Positions 55,493-55,516 of a stretch of DNA of 55,516 nt are shown here, piece by piece. The position numbers and the translations under genes are program-made. The notes beneath the pieces were generated by a model. That model saw nothing but the letters and a program-made list of their open reading frames with translations, had not been told where the DNA came from and did not search any database. How positions within the stretch are numbered: the stretch's first letter is position 1; each line of letters starts with the position of its first letter. The stretch spans positions 1-55,516 of the forward strand of contig JACPLI010000016.1 of assembly GCA_016186635.1 (NCBI GenBank), read 5' to 3'. The DNA is from Candidatus Liptonbacteria bacterium (GTDB taxonomy: Bacteria > Patescibacteriota > Minisyncoccia > UBA6257 > 2-01-FULL-56-20).

Positions 55493-55516
55493 ATGCAAAA
55501 ACACAAAATGTGCGGG

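Noticed and set aside
1-55516. tRNA genes, prophage or transposase
   Set aside because: No cloverleaf/T-loop pattern noticed in spacers and no integrase, transposase or phage structural proteins among the ORFs; a tRNAscan run would be needed to exclude tRNAs

Overview
The window looks like a fragment of a Patescibacteria/CPR (probably Parcubacteria-type) chromosome. It opens inside a minus-strand 16S rRNA gene with greatly enlarged V1-V2 and is otherwise densely coding. Recognisable genes: NahK-like kinase, IMPase, phosphoketolase fused to a CoA-binding domain, acsA, glmS, a TrmB-type regulator, rpmE, a prfA lacking domain 1, a long adenylate kinase, aspS lacking the GAD insertion, mgtC, rnpB, RNase HI, rplU, galT, mrdA/mreC/mreB, a putative restriction-modification pair, proS, large surface proteins with two glycosyltransferases, mraY, scpB, scpA, dnaX and a pilin-like gene. 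Two signals stand out. (1) Four paralogous Cys-rich double zinc-ribbon/putative solenoid proteins (three in tandem, one about 7 kb away) next to a coupled DUF5674-type pair. (2) A dispersed network of 7-nt-phased short repeats in intergenic DNA, inside proteins (where they sometimes supply the stop codon), inside RNase P RNA and inside 16S variable helices. Many long perfect palindromes sit at gene ends. Other oddities: a tandem D-Ala-D-Ala-ligase-like double ATP-grasp protein, a degenerate second L21 3' end next to rplU, and an in-frame palindromic insertion in PBP2. All calls come from reading the sequence and supplied ORFs; no database search was run.
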